This document shows positions 62,467 to 64,000 of a stretch of DNA of 64,000 nucleotides, piece after piece. This DNA is from Pseudomonas sp. GV071 (lineage in GTDB: Bacteria > Pseudomonadota > Gammaproteobacteria > Pseudomonadales > Pseudomonadaceae): contig NZ_QAOJ01000017.1 of NCBI RefSeq assembly GCF_003050835.1, positions 55,739 to 119,738 of the forward strand, read 5' to 3'. The notes below the pieces were generated by a model. The model searched no databases. It was not told where the DNA came from and worked only from the letters and a program-made list of their open reading frames with translations. Position 1 is the stretch's first letter; each line of letters begins with the position of its first letter. The position numbers were made by a program, and so were the translations under genes.

Positions 62467-62678
62467 AAGGTAATTTTGACTTTGAAAAGGTGAAAAGAAG
62501 AGATGAAGAAACTGATGAATATGAAATAACTGTATAAAATATAACCAAAATCACCCTGAGGCAAGCCTACGAATGTCTCGTTTATGACAGCTGCGCAAGT
62601 GGTGGGCACAAACTTGTAATTAGTTGGTGATCTTGTAAGGTTGGTTCCCTTCGAAAATCAGGTGGTAGCGGGGCGGGT

Positions 62679-63878
62679 ATGAAGTCGGTTGAAGAGCAGT
62701 TGGCGCTGATCAAGCGCGGCGCAGAAGAAGTGTTGGTCGAGGCTGAGCTGATCGAGAAATTGAAGCGTGGCCAGCCGCTGCGTATCAAGGCCGGTTTCGA
62801 CCCGACCGCCCCCGATCTCCATCTTGGTCATACCGTGCTTATTAATAAGCTGCGTCAGTTCCAGGAGCTGGGCCATCAGGTGGTATTTCTGATTGGCGAC
62901 TTCACTGGAATGATTGGTGATCCGAGCGGCAAGAGTGCAACTCGCCCGCCGCTGACCCGTGAGCAGGTTCTGGATAACGCAGAAACCTACAAGGCTCAGG
63001 TCTTCAAGATTCTTGATCCGGCGAAAACCGAGGTGGCGTTCAACTCCACGTGGATGGATCAGTTGACCCCGGCTGACTTCATTCGCCTGGCTTCGCAATA
63101 CACCGTTGCTCGTATGTTGGAACGTGATGACTTCAGTAAGCGTTACGCCACCAACCAGCCAATCGCGATTCATGAGTTCCTTTACCCATTGGTTCAGGGT
63201 TATGACTCGGTTGCTTTGAAGGCTGATGTCGAGTTGGGTGGCACCGACCAAAAATTCAACCTGTTGATGGGGCGCGAGTTGCAGCGTGCTTATGGGCAGG
63301 AAGCGCAGACCATTCTGACCATGCCGCTCCTTGAAGGGCTGGATGGCGTGAAGAAGATGTCCAAGTCGCTCGGCAACTATGTTGGTATCCAGGAAGCGCC
63401 GGGCGTCATGTACAACAAGCTGGTGTCGATTCCGGATGCGTTGATGTGGCGCTACTTCGAATTGCTCAGCTTCCGCTCGATGGAAGAGATCGAAGCGTTC
63501 AAGGCTGACGTGGTGGCCGGCGCGAATCCGCGTGACATCAAGATCAAGCTGGCTGAAGAGATCGTTGCGCGTTTCCATGGCGAAGAAGCCGCGGCCAATG
63601 CGCACCGCTCTGCGGGTAACCGTATGAAGGAAGGCGAGCTGCCGGATGATCTGCCGGAAGTAGAAGTCGTTTCGGCTGAGGATCTGCCTATCGCGTCCCT
63701 CCTTAATAAGGCTGGCTTGGTCAAGAACGCTGCAGGTGCTCGTGATCTGCTGAATGCTGGCAGTGTGCGTATAGATGGTGAGGTCGTAGATCGCACCTTT
63801 ATATACAAGCTGGGCGCGACCCATGTTTGCCAGGCCGGCAAGAAGGCATTTGCGCGGGTTACGCTAAAAGCTGAGTAA
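62679..63878 (+). CDS. tyrS: Tyrosyl-tRNA synthetase
   Basis: A 399-residue class I synthetase. The HIGH motif is HLGH (FDPTAPDLHLGHTVLINKL) and the KMSKS motif is intact (GVKKMSKSLGNYVG). A C-terminal S4 RNA-binding domain covers about 335-398 (ARDLLNAGSVRIDGEVVDRTF). Length and motif variant place it in the TyrS2 (TyrZ) group usual in Pseudomonas. Its 212-bp upstream gap is AT-rich (TATAAAATATAA near 62533), which probably contains promoters for both tyrS and the divergent peptidase gene. Confidence 0.98.
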   Translation: MKSVEEQLALIKRGAEEVLVEAELIEKLKRGQPLRIKAGFDPTAPDLHLGHTVLINKLRQFQELGHQVVFLIGDFTGMIGDPSGKSATRPPLTREQVLDNAETYKAQVFKILDPAKTEVAFNSTWMDQLTPADFIRLASQYTVARMLERDDFSKRYATNQPIAIHEFLYPLVQGYDSVALKADVELGGTDQKFNLLMGRELQRAYGQEAQTILTMPLLEGLDGVKKMSKSLGNYVGIQEAPGVMYNKLVSIPDALMWRYFELLSFRSMEEIEAFKADVVAGANPRDIKIKLAEEIVARFHGEEAAANAHRSAGNRMKEGELPDDLPEVEVVSAEDLPIASLLNKAGLVKNAAGARDLLNAGSVRIDGEVVDRTFIYKLGATHVCQAGKKAFARVTLKAE

Positions 63879-63895
63879 AAGGTCAAATAAAGTCT

Positions 63896-63923
63896 TGACG
63901 GTATCTTGTGGGTGCTTATAATG
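63896..63923 (+). promoter_or_regulatory. Strong stringent-type promoter, probably rRNA operon P1
   Basis: TTGACG (63896-63901), a 16-bp spacer and a perfect TATAAT (63918-63923), then the discriminator GCGCACC. This is the best promoter in the window and has the GC-rich discriminator of stable-RNA promoters. In P. aeruginosa a 16S rRNA gene follows tyrS, so an rrn promoter is likely here. Confidence 0.7.
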
Positions 63924-63929
63924 CGCACC

Positions 63930-64000
63930 ACTTCCGGCGCGGAAGGCTCTTAAAACTTCAAGCTAATCAATAAGTTAGCGAGAAATTAAGGGTTGCAAAG
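63930..64000 (+). other. Start of a probable rRNA leader, cut by the window edge
   Basis: The transcript would begin near 63930. Hairpin-forming arms CTTCCGGCG/CGGAAG (63932-63948) and GCTAA/TTAGC (63962-63979) lie in the leader. TTGCAA at 63993-63998 could be the -35 of a second tandem promoter. No boxA or rRNA sequence is reached. Confidence 0.4.

Overview
The window is a stretch of core chromosome from a Pseudomonas, most likely of the P. fluorescens/P. putida side of the genus. Gene order from the c-di-GMP protein RmcA through rpoD-dnaG-rpsU, tsaD, plsY, folB-folK, cca, spoVR-yeaH-prkA, glpE-apaHG-rsmA-pdxA-surA-lptD, amgK-murU, agtSR-agtABCD, rpe-gph-trpE, trpGDC, vfr, speD, coq7, hemJ, argC, erpA, anmK and tyrS follows, as I recall it, the PA0575-PA0668 block of P. 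aeruginosa. GvpU-like and YqaE-like genes at the left edge, GTGGGAGGGGCTT / GTAGGAGCGGCTT REP doublets, and direct trpE-trpG adjacency differ from PAO1 and suit the fluorescens group. No insertion sequence, prophage, CRISPR array or integrase was found. Nearly every base lies in a gene or a short promoter/terminator region.

Layout. 1-4.3 kb is small accessory material: the end of a YqaE/Pmp3 membrane protein, an orphan GvpU-like protein, a YjfB-like motility protein, a large DUF3592 membrane protein, a NERD/zinc-finger protein and tRNA-Ile2(CAT). 4.3-12.7 kb holds rmcA and the macromolecular synthesis operon rpsU-dnaG-rpoD. 12.8-17.3 kb holds tsaD, plsY, folB-folK, cca and a lipoprotein. 17.3-22.4 kb is the stress operon prkA-yeaH-spoVR. 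22.5-30 kb is a minus-strand run lptD-surA-pdxA-rsmA-apaG-apaH-glpE that joins outer-membrane biogenesis to metabolic and RNA housekeeping. 30-33.7 kb has the peptidoglycan-recycling pair amgK-murU, a DjlA-like co-chaperone and a DUF3530 protein.

33.8-41.5 kb encodes a complete sensing and uptake module: the two-component pair AgtS/AgtR and the polyamine-type ABC importer AgtABCD, with a perfect 8+8 bp dyad upstream of agtA as candidate operator. 41.7-47.4 kb carries rpe-gph followed by trpE-trpG-trpD-trpC. The last codons of gph also look like a Trp leader peptide (Trp-Arg-Trp-Arg) placed before a long hairpin with a U tract, which is a candidate trpE attenuator. 47.5-54.3 kb has vfr, an OsmC-like gene, speD, coq7, a SUMF1-fold protein, a HIT protein, a Ycf46-like AAA ATPase and a short-chain dehydrogenase. 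54.3-64 kb has a DUF805 membrane protein, the hemJ/nitronate monooxygenase/PLP-enzyme operon, argC, erpA (with a probable IscR box on its promoter), anmK with an M23 peptidase, and tyrS. The window ends in a stringent-type promoter and leader that probably belong to an rRNA operon just outside.

The sequence is mostly well-known housekeeping DNA. The items most worth a second look are the gph-embedded trp attenuator, the agtA dyad, the erpA IscR box, the five REP doublets, the orphan GvpU and the uncharacterised C-terminal part of the DUF3592 protein.
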